Source of the DNA: Halichondria panicea
Lineage: Eukaryota > Porifera > Demospongiae > Suberitida > Halichondriidae
Reading direction: 5' to 3'
DNA: 64,000 bases
Assembly: GCF_963675165.1 (NCBI RefSeq)
Contig: NC_087388.1
Location: 3,601,047-3,665,046, forward strand
Under the pieces are notes generated by a model, which was not told where the DNA came from, made no database searches, and worked only from the letters and a program-made list of their open reading frames with translations. Below are positions 48,534-58,938 of this stretch, one piece after another (position 1 is the first letter of the stretch; the number at the start of each line of letters is the position of its first letter). A program made the translations under genes and the position numbers.

Positions 48534-51500
48534 TGTGTGTACCGCTGCAGCTGCTTAAGGATCAATGAAGTGAAAGTTTTCTATAGGCTTCTAGTCATGG
48601 ATTTTAGTGCGTGGATTTGCAAAATAATGCTTGTTCGCTTGGTTACTTGGGGTTACTTGGAATGCTATTGCAGCCTTTTCAGAAGAGTGCGTAAAAAAAC
48701 TTGTCCATCGAGTGTTACTACTATACTCAGTAGTTAGCTCTGCACTAGAACGCTAGCTATTGGTAGCTGCAAGAGTAAGAAGAGAGCTGCAAAGCTCTGC
48801 TAATGCAGCCATTAATTTTAGTTTTGGCATCGATCGTTTTTAACAACAATCATGGTCGATCATCCATCACCTACTCTTCGAGTTTCCCGGATTCTGCCTG
48901 CAAGCAGTAAAATTAATTAATGCATCATGATCCATTAATTAAAAAGCTATGTTATACCGTAAAGCGGGTAATTTTCTGGGGACAAAATATTCGTGGTTCA
49001 GCAATATTGAGACATTTCGTGGGTAATATTTTCGTGGTTGCTGCTTGCACTGCAGGTAAAGGTAGGCAAGGTCGCTTCATTCGTGGGTAAAATATTCGTG
49101 GTCAGACCTCCAACCACAAAAACCACGAATATTTTGCTCCACGAAAATTACCCGCTGTACGGTATAGCTTTGGCATCTCCACCGAAGCATCAGCACCCGC
49201 TGTGCTTTCATTTTTTCTTGAGTTATGGTGTGTTTTCAGACTTGTGTGTTGCAAAATCTGTTGATATAACTTGCTATTCTACTGCACTAGAACGCTAGCT
49301 ATTGGTAGCTGCACTAGTCAGAAAAGAGCTGCAAAGCTGTACTGTTTACGGACTGAAGTTTTGGCTTCCTTTTTTAGCAAAAATCATTGTCGACCATTTC
49401 CCACTCTTTTCACCATTCGGTGTTCTTTAGTTCTGCATCTACATGTAGCTAGTAGCTTCATTGCAGGAAAGCTTTGGCGCCTGCACCGATGCATCAGCAG
49501 CCGCAGTGTTTTCATTAGTTAAGTAGTCAAAAACAACTTGGACGAGTTATTATGGCACTAGCTAGCAGTCATCAAGCTTCGTAAAAAAAGTCTTAACTCG
49601 CTATAGAGAGGAAAATGACCTTTTAGTTGTAGGACGTACTACATGTACATGTATAATTATATACATGTAGTTACAGTATGAGGTAGTTTTGTTTTAGTAT
49701 TTTTATTGAATAGACTTGTTGATTGCAGTGAAGCTCCATCCATTAGTTTTGTCACAGTTTGAAATGACTGCATGCATGAAGGACAGTTGTCTCCCAGCCC
49801 CTCTAGTTCTTACATCCCTGCGTCCTGGTATATGCATGCACATAGAATCTAGTTGGCTGTTATAGTACCTATACTAGCTGTCATCACTAACCTTTTGATG
49901 TGTATATGTGTCCTAGCTGAGAACACAAACAGCATTTACTTGGCAACTATACATGTAGCAATGATCCGGCCAGCTAGACAACTTGGCCATTCCAAAACTG
50001 TAGCTACGTAGGTGGGCAAGTCTTTGCAGAAATGTACGTGTGTTTACTGGTTCCCACACTAATAGTAATAGCTATTATGGTATTTTTTTTCATGAAGGTT
50101 TTTCGCTACAAGGTCTTTAGTGACTGTTCCCAGTACTTCAGTTGTGACAGCTGCACAGCCATGAAAGACCCAGTGTGTGGATGGTGTGTGCTAGAAAACA
50201 AGTGCTCTCGTGCTCTTGTGTGTAACTCCTCAGAGTTGATTGGACGGTGGATAAATAATCAAAAACAGTGCATAGTCAATGTGTCTCTCAGTAACAAGTT
50301 TGCCACTATAGAAGGGCTATCAAATGTGAGTTTCTGGCAAAATTGTTTGAGGTTATACATTGTCTGTGTATATGCTTTACTAAGCATTAATTACTGCCCA
50401 CAAGTATAGTACACGTACATGTACATGAAGCTTTAATTCATTGTTTGACGCATGTAACTACATGCATAACTATATAACCATTCTCTAACAAGTCTAGTTA
50501 GTGTGAATGACTCCAAACTGCAGATTTCATTTGTGACAATACCAAGCACCAGTGTGTTCCCAAGCTTGACTAAGAACGAGTCTTTTACGTGTGTGTTCAC
50601 AGACATCAAAACTAAAACCATTCACAATTTGACAGTACAAGACAGTGCTTGTGTAGGTGATAACTTCAACCTCACTCTGCTCAACACTTCTTTCACACGT
50701 GAGTGCATGTTTATGCTTACTGTGGGAGTATGTAATTATCATACTCGCCAGTACTACCTGCTAGCAATCTACACTTTTCTGTTTATATAGAACTGTCGGT
50801 AAGGATTTTAAGTGATAATGACAGCCCTTCAATTGAATTCCACTCAAACTCTGTGTTGACTGTGTTTGACTGCTCACAATACAAAAGGTTTGAATAGCAA
50901 TTGGTATATATGTACAACCATGTGTGCTCACAATAGAATAGCGATCGGTGTATACATACAACCATGTGTGCACCATACATGTACGAACCATAGTTATAAT
51001 TATGTTTTGCTCAACTGAAGGTGTATTTCCTGTCAACATGCCCCTGGTTGTGGTTGGTGTGTGTATGACTACAAGTGCACAGCTGACAGTTCGACCTGCA
51101 GAGTGCCAACTGACTGGAGAGCAGCTCCACGGCACCATGTTCATGTTAGTATTATACAAACAAAATGTGGTTTACAATTATGATGGCACTTGTCCTTCAT
51201 CTTGTTGTTTAGACTCATACCTGTCCAATTTTGCTCAAACCACCGAGTGGTAGATATCTGCAACCTGTGGGAGTTAGTAAGAAGCTTAACCTGTCAACGC
51301 AGCATATTCCCCCTCCTGTAAGTTCATTATATTAATTAGCGTTGACTTACGATGAAAATTTACCATTTGTAGATATTGGGGCATAAATACGTCTGCAGGA
51401 TCAGATATCTTGGTAAACAATCAATTGATTTCGATGTGGAAGCTAAGTACACTCTTTCTTCTATGAATATCAGCTGTCAGTTTAAAAGAGAACAGGTATG

Positions 51501-54500
51501 TCAGGGTTTTTTCAGCTAGCATATTTTGCGTGAATGTGTTGCAAGCAGTGCTAGAATTACGTGTAAAACTACAATTATTTTATCCTGACAGACTAGGCAG
51601 TTGTTGCGAATGACATCAGGAGTTGGCGGTGCTCAATTGTCACTCCTTTATGTTGACAGCAACGGAACCATAAAAGAAAAGATAGATTTCAGTAGAGACA
51701 ATGACTCAGGTAATCTGCAGTATATAGGTATAATAAACATGTGTAATGACGTATCGTATCGTACGTACATGTACATGTAGTTACAGTGGAACCTTATTTA
51801 TCCGGACACCTTGGTTCCATAAGCAGGCCAGATAAGTGAATATAGTTCAAGTTCTGGTGCTTGATTAGAGTGGTGCTTTTATTAGATTTTTGCAGTATAG
51901 CTTAGATCCCACTTTAGTGTAGGGAATTGTATCGTGTAAGTAACTATGCTTGAGGATACTCCATGAATGTAATGTTGCCAGCTTGATACAGTATCCTATA
52001 TCATTAGCTGCTAGGCTAAGCTCTAAGCCAATAAAAAGTGTGATCTAAATCAGTTACATTTTGTAGATCATCAGCCATGAGGTACCGTATCTACATTATG
52101 TGTGGGGTAGTAGTATCCTTAGTTATACAGTCATATAAAGTGCCTATAATGTGACATATACACTTTGTACATGTGTACTATAGCTGTGAAGCTCGATCTT
52201 GCATTGTTTTATGTAAGCTGTGAGAATTTATATCAGCCCTCCATGAAATGTTCTCTCAATTCAGACAACTACCAAATGGATTTTGTCAATCCCTCAGACT
52301 TGATATCTCAGGAACCTTCCATCGAGCAATCTGATAGTAGGTTGCCTCACCAAGTTTTTTGTTATTTATTATATCCTGTCGCCTTAGTGCTTCTGTACGA
52401 CTGCTTTCAACTGGGTACGTCCTGCTCTACCTGCATGTCACTGAGATTAAGGCCTGAGGGCTTTGCCTGTGGCTGGTGCACTAGCTCAGGCTGCACTGTT
52501 TCCGGGGACTGTGATGGCATCTTCTACATACAGGACCTGTCAGGAAGGTTTTGTCCACATCCAATAATCCAGTAAGAGTAACAATGTTTATTTCTGGTTG
52601 CCTCTCGGTAGTGCAACCGATAATTATGAATAATCCTGACTGTTTTATAGCTATCAGTGGTGGTTCAGTTTGTTGCTTAATTCAGATCGGTGTCACCTTC
52701 CTCTGGGCCGATTCAAGGAGGAACGGTTGTCACTATCACTGGTGATGATCTAGGGATTGATTTAACCTCTATAGAATCAATCATGTTTGGACAACACCCA
52801 TGTTCTGTCATTGCAAATGAATACCAGCCAGGTGAGTCAACTTTGTACTCCTATAATTATACTGTATAGCGCGAAATTTTCGAGAGGCTTAATTTTCGCT
52901 GATTTCGTGGGTTAGCAATCCTACACGAAAATAAAGTCCACAAAAATTGTTGGAATTATCTGCTCTAACGTGCAAAGATTAAAGGCGTGGCTTCCGATAA
53001 GCAGTCATTCCACGAACATTGTGCAACGAAATGCTTTTACTAGGCCATTCCATGAAATATAATTTCCCAAAAATTTCGCGGTATGTATAGTAGTACATAC
53101 ATATACATCACTTTTATTGTCACTACCACAGGTCGAGTGATCAAGTGCACGACATCAGCAGCAACTGACTCAGAAACTGTGCACATCAGTCTTACTGTAA
53201 ATAGAGGTAGTCCAGGGCTAGTTGGGGCCACACCAATCTTTGAATTTCATTACGAGAACCCTACAATCACATCAATTTACCCACGATATGGTCCGATCAG
53301 TGGAGGCACTTTGGTGGCTATAGAGGGCTCCTCATTGAACACTGGGGATGATGGTTCTGCAGTGATCAGTCTAGCTGGACAGGATTGTGTCATCAGGTGA
53401 GTATATCCACTTACATGTAATTTACACTTTTCACAATTACGCTTCCAATTAATTTGTATGACTGTGTTTTATACTACTTTTAGGTCTAAGACTTCAGAGA
53501 GGATACTATGTGTCGCATCTCCTAATGAAGCTGATGATGGCTTCATTCATATCTCCATTGATGGTGCCAATATTTATGAGGGCTTTTACTTGTATTTGCC
53601 CGACCCTGTTATTTTCTCAGTATCACCATCTACCACAATTGAGTCGTAAGTTTGTGCATACATTACTCTATTGCTAACCTGACTGTCAGAATGTCATATT
53701 AATGTTTGTTTGCTACATGTATAAATGCATACGTTTACCAAGAAGAATTGCACGGTTTTTGTACGAATTTGCACAATGCGAATAACTTGCAACATTTTTT
53801 TATTACACAGAGGAGGCATCACTCTAACCTTTACTGGATCAAACCTAAACAGCACAGTGAAGCCCACACTGTTGGTATTTGAAGACCAACAGGAATATGT
53901 GGGGGTAAGTAATTGCTGTAAAAATGCTATATTGTATGTTCATCCATTGACAGCGTATCTCTAGAATTTTTAGTAAGAAGATATACTTTAGGGGTGGTAA
54001 ATTTTGTCAAATTGTTTTTATTCAGCTTAGAAATGTCTGCAGGTTTGTGAGGGTGTTAATGCTACTGCTTTAGAGTGCAAGGCTCCGAGATTGTCGTCAA
54101 TGCCCAATGGGAGCGTGAGGAGATATTCACCAAAACCTCTGAACTACACTATAATTATGGACAATGCTCCTCGTCCAAACACTACCAACCCTGAACTTAC
54201 GCTGATTACAAAATCAGATCCTGTCTTTGTCGAGATACAAGATGCTGATCAAGTTTACGTGCGGGGATCACAAGAATTTATTGCTATCCTTGTGAGTTGT
54301 GCTTCTATTTATGGTTACTAATAACTTGCAGACAGTTCTTAGCTAGATCAGTGAGCACTTTAATATAACTACCTTAATGTTACTATTATAGACGAGTAGT
54401 AATTTTAGCGTTTTTCAGATTTTTCTCTGTTTTTAGGGTACTAATTTTGGCAGATTTGTAGCAAATTCATTACCACAATAATATCTCAAAAGATGTATAA

Positions 54501-57500
54501 GTATGAGTTTTAAGGTTGAATGGAAAGTTTGGACTCGGATAAAGATGAAAAAAGGGAAGTTTTTTTTTTATCATAATTTTTTATTTGCGTTTTATTATAA
54601 GCACGTACTTAATTTAGCGTTAATAAAATTCGCTAAAATTAGTACCCGTTTATAATAGTAACAATAAGGTAGTCCATGACCTAAAAATACAGCAATGCTG
54701 TTCTCATACATGTAGTTTTGATCCAGCTGTGGCCTGTAGGTGAAGTGAGGCTCATAACTTATTTCAACACCTTTTTACAGGTGTGTAGGTGTAACAATGT
54801 CATATACGTTGCTACCAGACTTCATCCTCAAGACAAACATAATTATTATAATACTACATCTACTGGCTTCTGTTTATATATAGAAGATTCAAGAGCAGAG
54901 GGTTCTAGTTACATGTACATGTACATGTATGTGTACTTACTGAGCACTTCTGAGCTAGTTGAGACACCACTATTTAGCCATGAATACATTTTAATTATGG
55001 TAAAGTAGCTATAATAATGACACATTATATATGCCCCCTTGACTCAACTAGTAATTGTGTATTATATCTAGACTGCGTTTAATTTAGGGTCGCGACATCA
55101 ATAATGTTCAAGCGATGGAGATTGCAGTTTCTGTAGACGGTCTTCCTTGTGATAACATCATACTCTCCCAGAATGTACGTTGACCACTCATTCTATAGCA
55201 ACATTATAATAATGTTCTGCACTGCAATTAATACATATTGAAATCCTAGCTGAAACTGTTTTCCAGGTTCTGCGGTGCAAGCCTCCTCCATTTATGGGAC
55301 TTTCCACTGCAGTTTATCATGCAAATGTGAAGGTAAACTCATGTCAATAATTATGCTTGTGCTTATTTGCTATAATTATGTATATCTAAGGTAACTGTGG
55401 GAAGTGGTAGCCTGGAGTACAACGTTGGAGTACTGGAGTATATCCAAGATAATTCTTCGATGAATGTCACAATGATCATTGCTGTTGCTATGGGATCTTT
55501 ACTAGGTATCATTTTAATGATATTCTTGGTCTGCACACTGGTTTTGTCAGGCCGTTTAATTCGGAAGAATTGTTCAAAAAGGTTGGAACAAACTAGCTAC
55601 ATGTAGCAATGGTAGCATTTAATTACCCCTGTATTCTAATTCAAGGGATCTTGAGGAAGTCGTTAACGTTAATGGAGGTCAAAATGGACAACAAGAATTC
55701 TCACCACCAGAATATGATTATGTCAGTCACGAGAATGTTTATGAAGATATCAGCGACCTCGCCATCAATACTGGACGAGAGTGGGTATGTTCACGTCGCT
55801 GTCCATTAACATCCATAATTTATTGCTGATTATCATAAATTTGTAGCCTGTTGGTAGTGTCAAAAATGTGGCCAATGGAAGATATCAAGATTCTCTCCAA
55901 CTAAACAGAAGAAATGCTAATGATGTTCCCAATGAGGAGTACATTGAGATGGGGGGGGCTCACAGTCTTTTTCAACCCAGAGTAGCAGGAGCTGAGTTGC
56001 CGAGGTTATACATTATGCTAAACACGTACAGTACATTAGGTACATTTATAGGGGTTGGTAGATTATGCTCGAGATAAGAGTTCATTAGGAAGAGTACGCA
56101 ACTCTAATAGACTGTATATACACAAAAAGCATTCCTCCAATCTTACGTCACAGATACTGGCTGTTGTAATCATTGCCTTTCCTACTGCAGTTGTAAATGA
56201 ATAACATTAGTGATAATTATCACAATCATCACTATGTTATTCATTGCAAATTTGATTTCACAGTTTATACAACAGCATGTGGTTGCGACGTACATGTAAG
56301 GTTGGAGAAACGCCCCCTATGGTTTTTAAGTGGAGTTGCGTACTCTTCCTAATGAACTCTTGTTATTATCTATTATGCTGTTCTTTTATGTGCTCAAGTT
56401 AACATCCTATCAAATTGTCTTTTCAAGTCACCTATTATTCCCACTCAAATACAGCATAGACCCCATGTAATCGCACAAGTAACGTCAAACTATACCACAT
56501 GACTCTATCTATTAACACTATATATAATCGTATGATGTGCTGTTAGCGACCAGAGGGGGTCTGACATGCGTGCACGAATCACTACAAGTTCAGTGTATGG
56601 ATGTCATTAAGCACGTGATAACATTACACTAGCAATTGTAGTGATTCGTGCACACATGTCGGACCTCCTCTGATTAGCAACTGGATGTCTCGGTAGAGGT
56701 GTCAAAGCCACTATACATGTAGCTTAATTTTATACACACATTATATCATGATGTGCAAAGTCTAGAATCAGAGGAGGTTGGACATCACTTGAGCAATGGC
56801 AATCCAAGTAGGAGAAACAAGAAGCCCATAGAAACTCTTACTTGCCCTTCATTGATCCTGAGCAGCTGTAGCAGTCTACACACACACACTACCGTATACC
56901 TCGCTTGCGCATGCGCACCGAGGCATAATAATAATTAATTAACCACCTACTTCCATCAGGCCTACAAATGTATTATGTTATGGTATAACACGGGCACGAG
57001 GGATGTTGTATGGAATATTATTGCACTGAAGCACGAGGGCTAAGTGCAATATACATGTATGCCATGCATCCCGAGTGCACGTGTTTATATCCCGAGGGCA
57101 TAGCAACATAACACTGTCTTAGTAACACAATATAAACTGCACAAAAAGATGACAAAGACAACTCTAGACACAGCTCCATCTCTTCTCTCTTCTAGACGCC
57201 AGCGTATAAGATTGGCATAACCGACGAATGGCTTGACACAAAATTGTTGGAGTTCCAACGCTGAAACCACTGCAAAACAGCCCCACCCCACTACTGCTGC
57301 AAAGAAACAGCCCACCCTACTTACTACTGCTGCGAAGAAACAGCCCTACCCCACTACTCAGTGTAACTGTTGCTCGAACAGCCTCCACTATCCTCGGCAT
57401 CACAACCAAGCCAAAGAAGCTCGCCTCTACACTGCTGCAAAACAGCTCAAGCCCCCAGCAAAAAGAGCCGCTTCTAGAGTGCTATGGTGAAGCAGAATTG

Positions 57501-58575
57501 ACATGCATCACAAAGTTGAGGACTAGGTTTAGGAATACAGAATCTTTCACAAAATGAGCCTTGGACAATTTTAAAACCTGCATGGTTGCAAAGAAGAAAC
57601 TCCAGCAGTGCTAAACATTCCTGCATGGCTGGACTTACTTTTATACTTGTTATTTCTCATGATATTATTTGTCTGTCTAATGCCAGAGGGGAGTTTTGTG
57701 GTTAGTGCATTATGACTTTGCGGTTAATGCATTATGGACTTTAAACAGTGCATTATGCTGCATATTGCACTTGGCAACAACGTAGCAACGGGATATAAAT
57801 ACTGTGCTATTATTTGTATACTGACCTGTATATACATTGAACTTCCAAACCTGCCTATTATTCTTGTAATTGTTGTTTTAAAAGCGCCAGCAATGAAGTG
57901 CCTAATATGCTCCGTATAGCGGGTAATTTTCGGGGGACAAAATATTCGTGGTTCAGCAATATTGAGACATTTCGTGGGTAATAATTTTCGTGGTTGAAGC
58001 TTGCACTGCAGGTAAAGGTAGACAAGGTCGCTTCATTCGTTGGTAAAATATGTGTGGTCAGACCTCCAATCACGAAAACCACGAATATTTTGCCCCACGA
58101 AAATTACCCGCTATACGGTATGTTAGCATAACCTACCAACCCCCAATAGAAGTATAATTACATTGATGATGGATATTTTAATGTCAGGTTGGAAGTTGCT
58201 AGCAGACAAAATAGAGAGGTCAGAAGAGATGATGCAGCCAGAAATGATGGTGTGGTGGAAAGAAACATTGAAGACAGACAAGGCGGTGCAATGAGAAGAG
58301 GTGGTGCAGCCAGAAGAGATGTAGCAAGACAAGATGGTGTTGGTGCCACCCCTGTTGCTAGTGGAGAGTACGTAGATATGCTACCACCTTCTCTCAGGAT
58401 GAGTCGTCCCACGAGCAGCATGCAGAATCCAACTCAGAACCGTACTCGCTGCATCCTTGCTCCAAGAGAGTCAACGCCTTCTGCCACTGCCAACGTACAG
58501 AACGATGAGAATGCTGAATCAGAAGATGATAGAAGTATTAGAGTGACAAAACTGCGCTGTGCCCTGGATCTCTGA
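46667..58575 (+). CDS. Plexin-like receptor (Sema-PSI-IPT-TM) with a short YxxM tail, 23 exons, 1,514 aa
   Basis: Exons: 46667-47638, 47737-47943, 48034-48147, 50098-50325, 50524-50698, 50791-50887, 51021-51144, 51213-51317, 51373-51495, 51592-51709, 52184-52336, 52388-52571, 52686-52831, 53132-53396, 53484-53645, 53811-53904, 54043-54291, 55088-55174, 55267-55332, 55391-55581, 55646-55784, 55847-56004, 58188-58575. All phases agree (4,545 nt). Order: signal peptide (1-22), divergent Sema region (about 25-430), PSI1 (from C441, with CGWC), linker, PSI2 (from C593, CQHAPGCGWC), IPT-like region, PSI3 (from C811, CGWC), then IPT repeats (867-1223; VSPSSGPIQGGTVVTITG, IYPRYGPISGGTLVAIEG). One membrane helix spans 1251-1275. 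The 239-residue tail has no RasGAP, Rho-binding or kinase domain. It carries YDYV (1310), YEDI (1319), YIEM (1365) and YVDM (1447). The ectodomain order is that of plexins, with MET the nearest alternative. PI3K docking is inferred. Confidence 0.9.
48455..48540. repeat. (GTGC)n / (GT)n microsatellite
   Basis: About 85 bp of GTGC and GTGT repeats. It creates spurious ORFs on both strands (Val-Arg-Ala-Cys on plus, His-Ala-Arg-Thr on minus). Confidence 0.95.
48955..49164. mobile_element. MITE family 1, copy 2
   Basis: The termini TACCGTAAAGCGGGTAATTTT and AAATTACCCGCTGTACGGTA in split comparison are inverted repeats with two substitutions. The interior matches 57911-58120 closely (shared ATTCGTGGTTCAGCAATATT and TTGCACTGCAGGTAAAGGTA). 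Confidence 0.85.
52861..53090. mobile_element. MITE family 2, copy 2
   Basis: Begins CTGTATAGCGCGAAATTTTC. The right end AAAATTTCGCGGTATGTATAG is degraded. It lies in the receptor intron between the exons that together encode the first C-terminal IPT repeat. Confidence 0.75.
54292..55087. other. Receptor intron 17 with a TAATTTTAGCG inverted pair
   Basis: The 796 bp intron contains AGTAATTTTAGCG and TACTAATTTTGGC near 54390-54450 and CGCTAAAATTAGTACCCGTT near 54630, together with flanking TAATGTTACTATTAT/TATAATAGTAACAATA at 54378 and 54650. This suggests a further MITE at about 54374-54668. An open segment after the acceptor at 54781 was not used because joining the flanking exons directly completes an IPT repeat. 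Confidence 0.55.
56077..56360. mobile_element. Fold-back element, about 284 bp
   Basis: The outer arms AGAGTTCATTAGGAAGAGTA and TACTCTTCCTAATGAACTCT are perfect over at least 27 bp. Inside lies a second symmetric pair (CTGTTGTAATCATT..AATGAATAACAT and ATGTTATTCATT..TACAACAG), so the element can form nested stems. Non-coding. Confidence 0.8.
56551..56672. repeat. Inverted repeat, about 120 bp
   Basis: The arms GACATGCGTGCACGAATCAC and GTGATTCGTGCACACATGTC pair, and the outer CAGAGG..CCTCTG bases extend the stem. A partial third arm (AATCAGAGGAGGTTGGACAT) occurs at about 56766-56785. Confidence 0.75.
57911..58120. mobile_element. MITE family 1, copy 3
   Basis: Termini CCGTATAGCGGGTAATTTTC and GAAAATTACCCGCTATACGG. 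Its right end lies 67 bp upstream of the last receptor exon, so it occupies the branch-point side of that intron. Confidence 0.85.
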
Positions 58576-58938
58576 TGGCGGATATTCTGGCTAGAATTTG
58601 CTGATAATTATAATTTGGTATTAATGTAATCAAGAACAAAACAAGTCATGATGCTTGATTGTAAAAAAACTTTCTGTTTAATACACTTACTGCTGTTTTT
58701 GTCTATAGATATTGTCATCTGCAAATCAAGCCGATAATTTTGTAAGAACAATAATAATTTACACATTCATTACAGTTTTGCTGCTCTATAAGAATTTATA
58801 CTGTCACCATCAAGCTATTCATAATAGAATACATGCAGACTCTGCATGTTTCTGTTTGTAATTTATTGTGTGTCCTGTCAATAATTATGATCTACATGGG
58901 CTAGTATTAATTTTGCATACCTTAGTTGCTAGGAAGCC
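58576..58938. other. Spacer between receptor and glycosyltransferase genes
   Basis: 363 bp, AT-rich. It must contain the receptor 3' UTR and the promoter of the next gene. No repeat element and no canonical AATAAA were seen; TTTAATACA near 58677 is the closest variant. Confidence 0.5.

Larger units (their letters stand above)
48148..50097. other. Receptor intron 3 with repeats
   Basis: This 1.95 kb intron separates the Sema region from PSI1. It contains the dispersed repeat with TGCCTCGGTGCACATGCAC and ATCAATGAAGTG landmarks, a (GTGC)n microsatellite (48455-48540), MITE family 1 (48955-49164), and a palindromic ACATGTACATGTAT tract near 49645. No coding exon was found. Confidence 0.65.
56005..58187. 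other. Receptor intron 22 with several inverted-repeat elements
   Basis: The longest receptor intron (2.2 kb), just before the last exon. It holds the fold-back element 56077-56360, the inverted repeat 56551-56672, a dispersed repeat (56820-56935), a GTGCAATA-type repeat (56980-57780) and MITE family 1 copy 3. The ORF at 57233-57490 is made of degenerate GCTGCAAAGAAACAGCCC repeats and has no splice context. Confidence 0.6.

Noticed and set aside
48327-48737. ORFs with Val-Arg-Ala-Cys or His-Ala-Arg-Thr repeats
   Set aside because: Products of the (GTGC)n tract within a dispersed repeat; no splice context.
50032-50097. Start codon with a hydrophobic run (LLVPTLIVIAIMVFFF) in front of receptor exon 4
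   Set aside because: It is the polypyrimidine/intron part upstream of the acceptor at 50097. The spliced model keeps phase with exon 3, and the run would put a membrane helix between Sema and PSI1, which no plexin has.
54781-55010. Open segment after a good acceptor in receptor intron 17 (VCRCNNVIYVATRLHP)
   Set aside because: Including it would interrupt an IPT repeat. Direct joining of 54291 to 55088 completes the repeat and keeps phase 0.
57233-57490. ORF with repeated TTAAKKQP units
   Set aside because: Degenerate tandem repeat inside an intron, with no acceptor/donor pair that fits the flanking phases.
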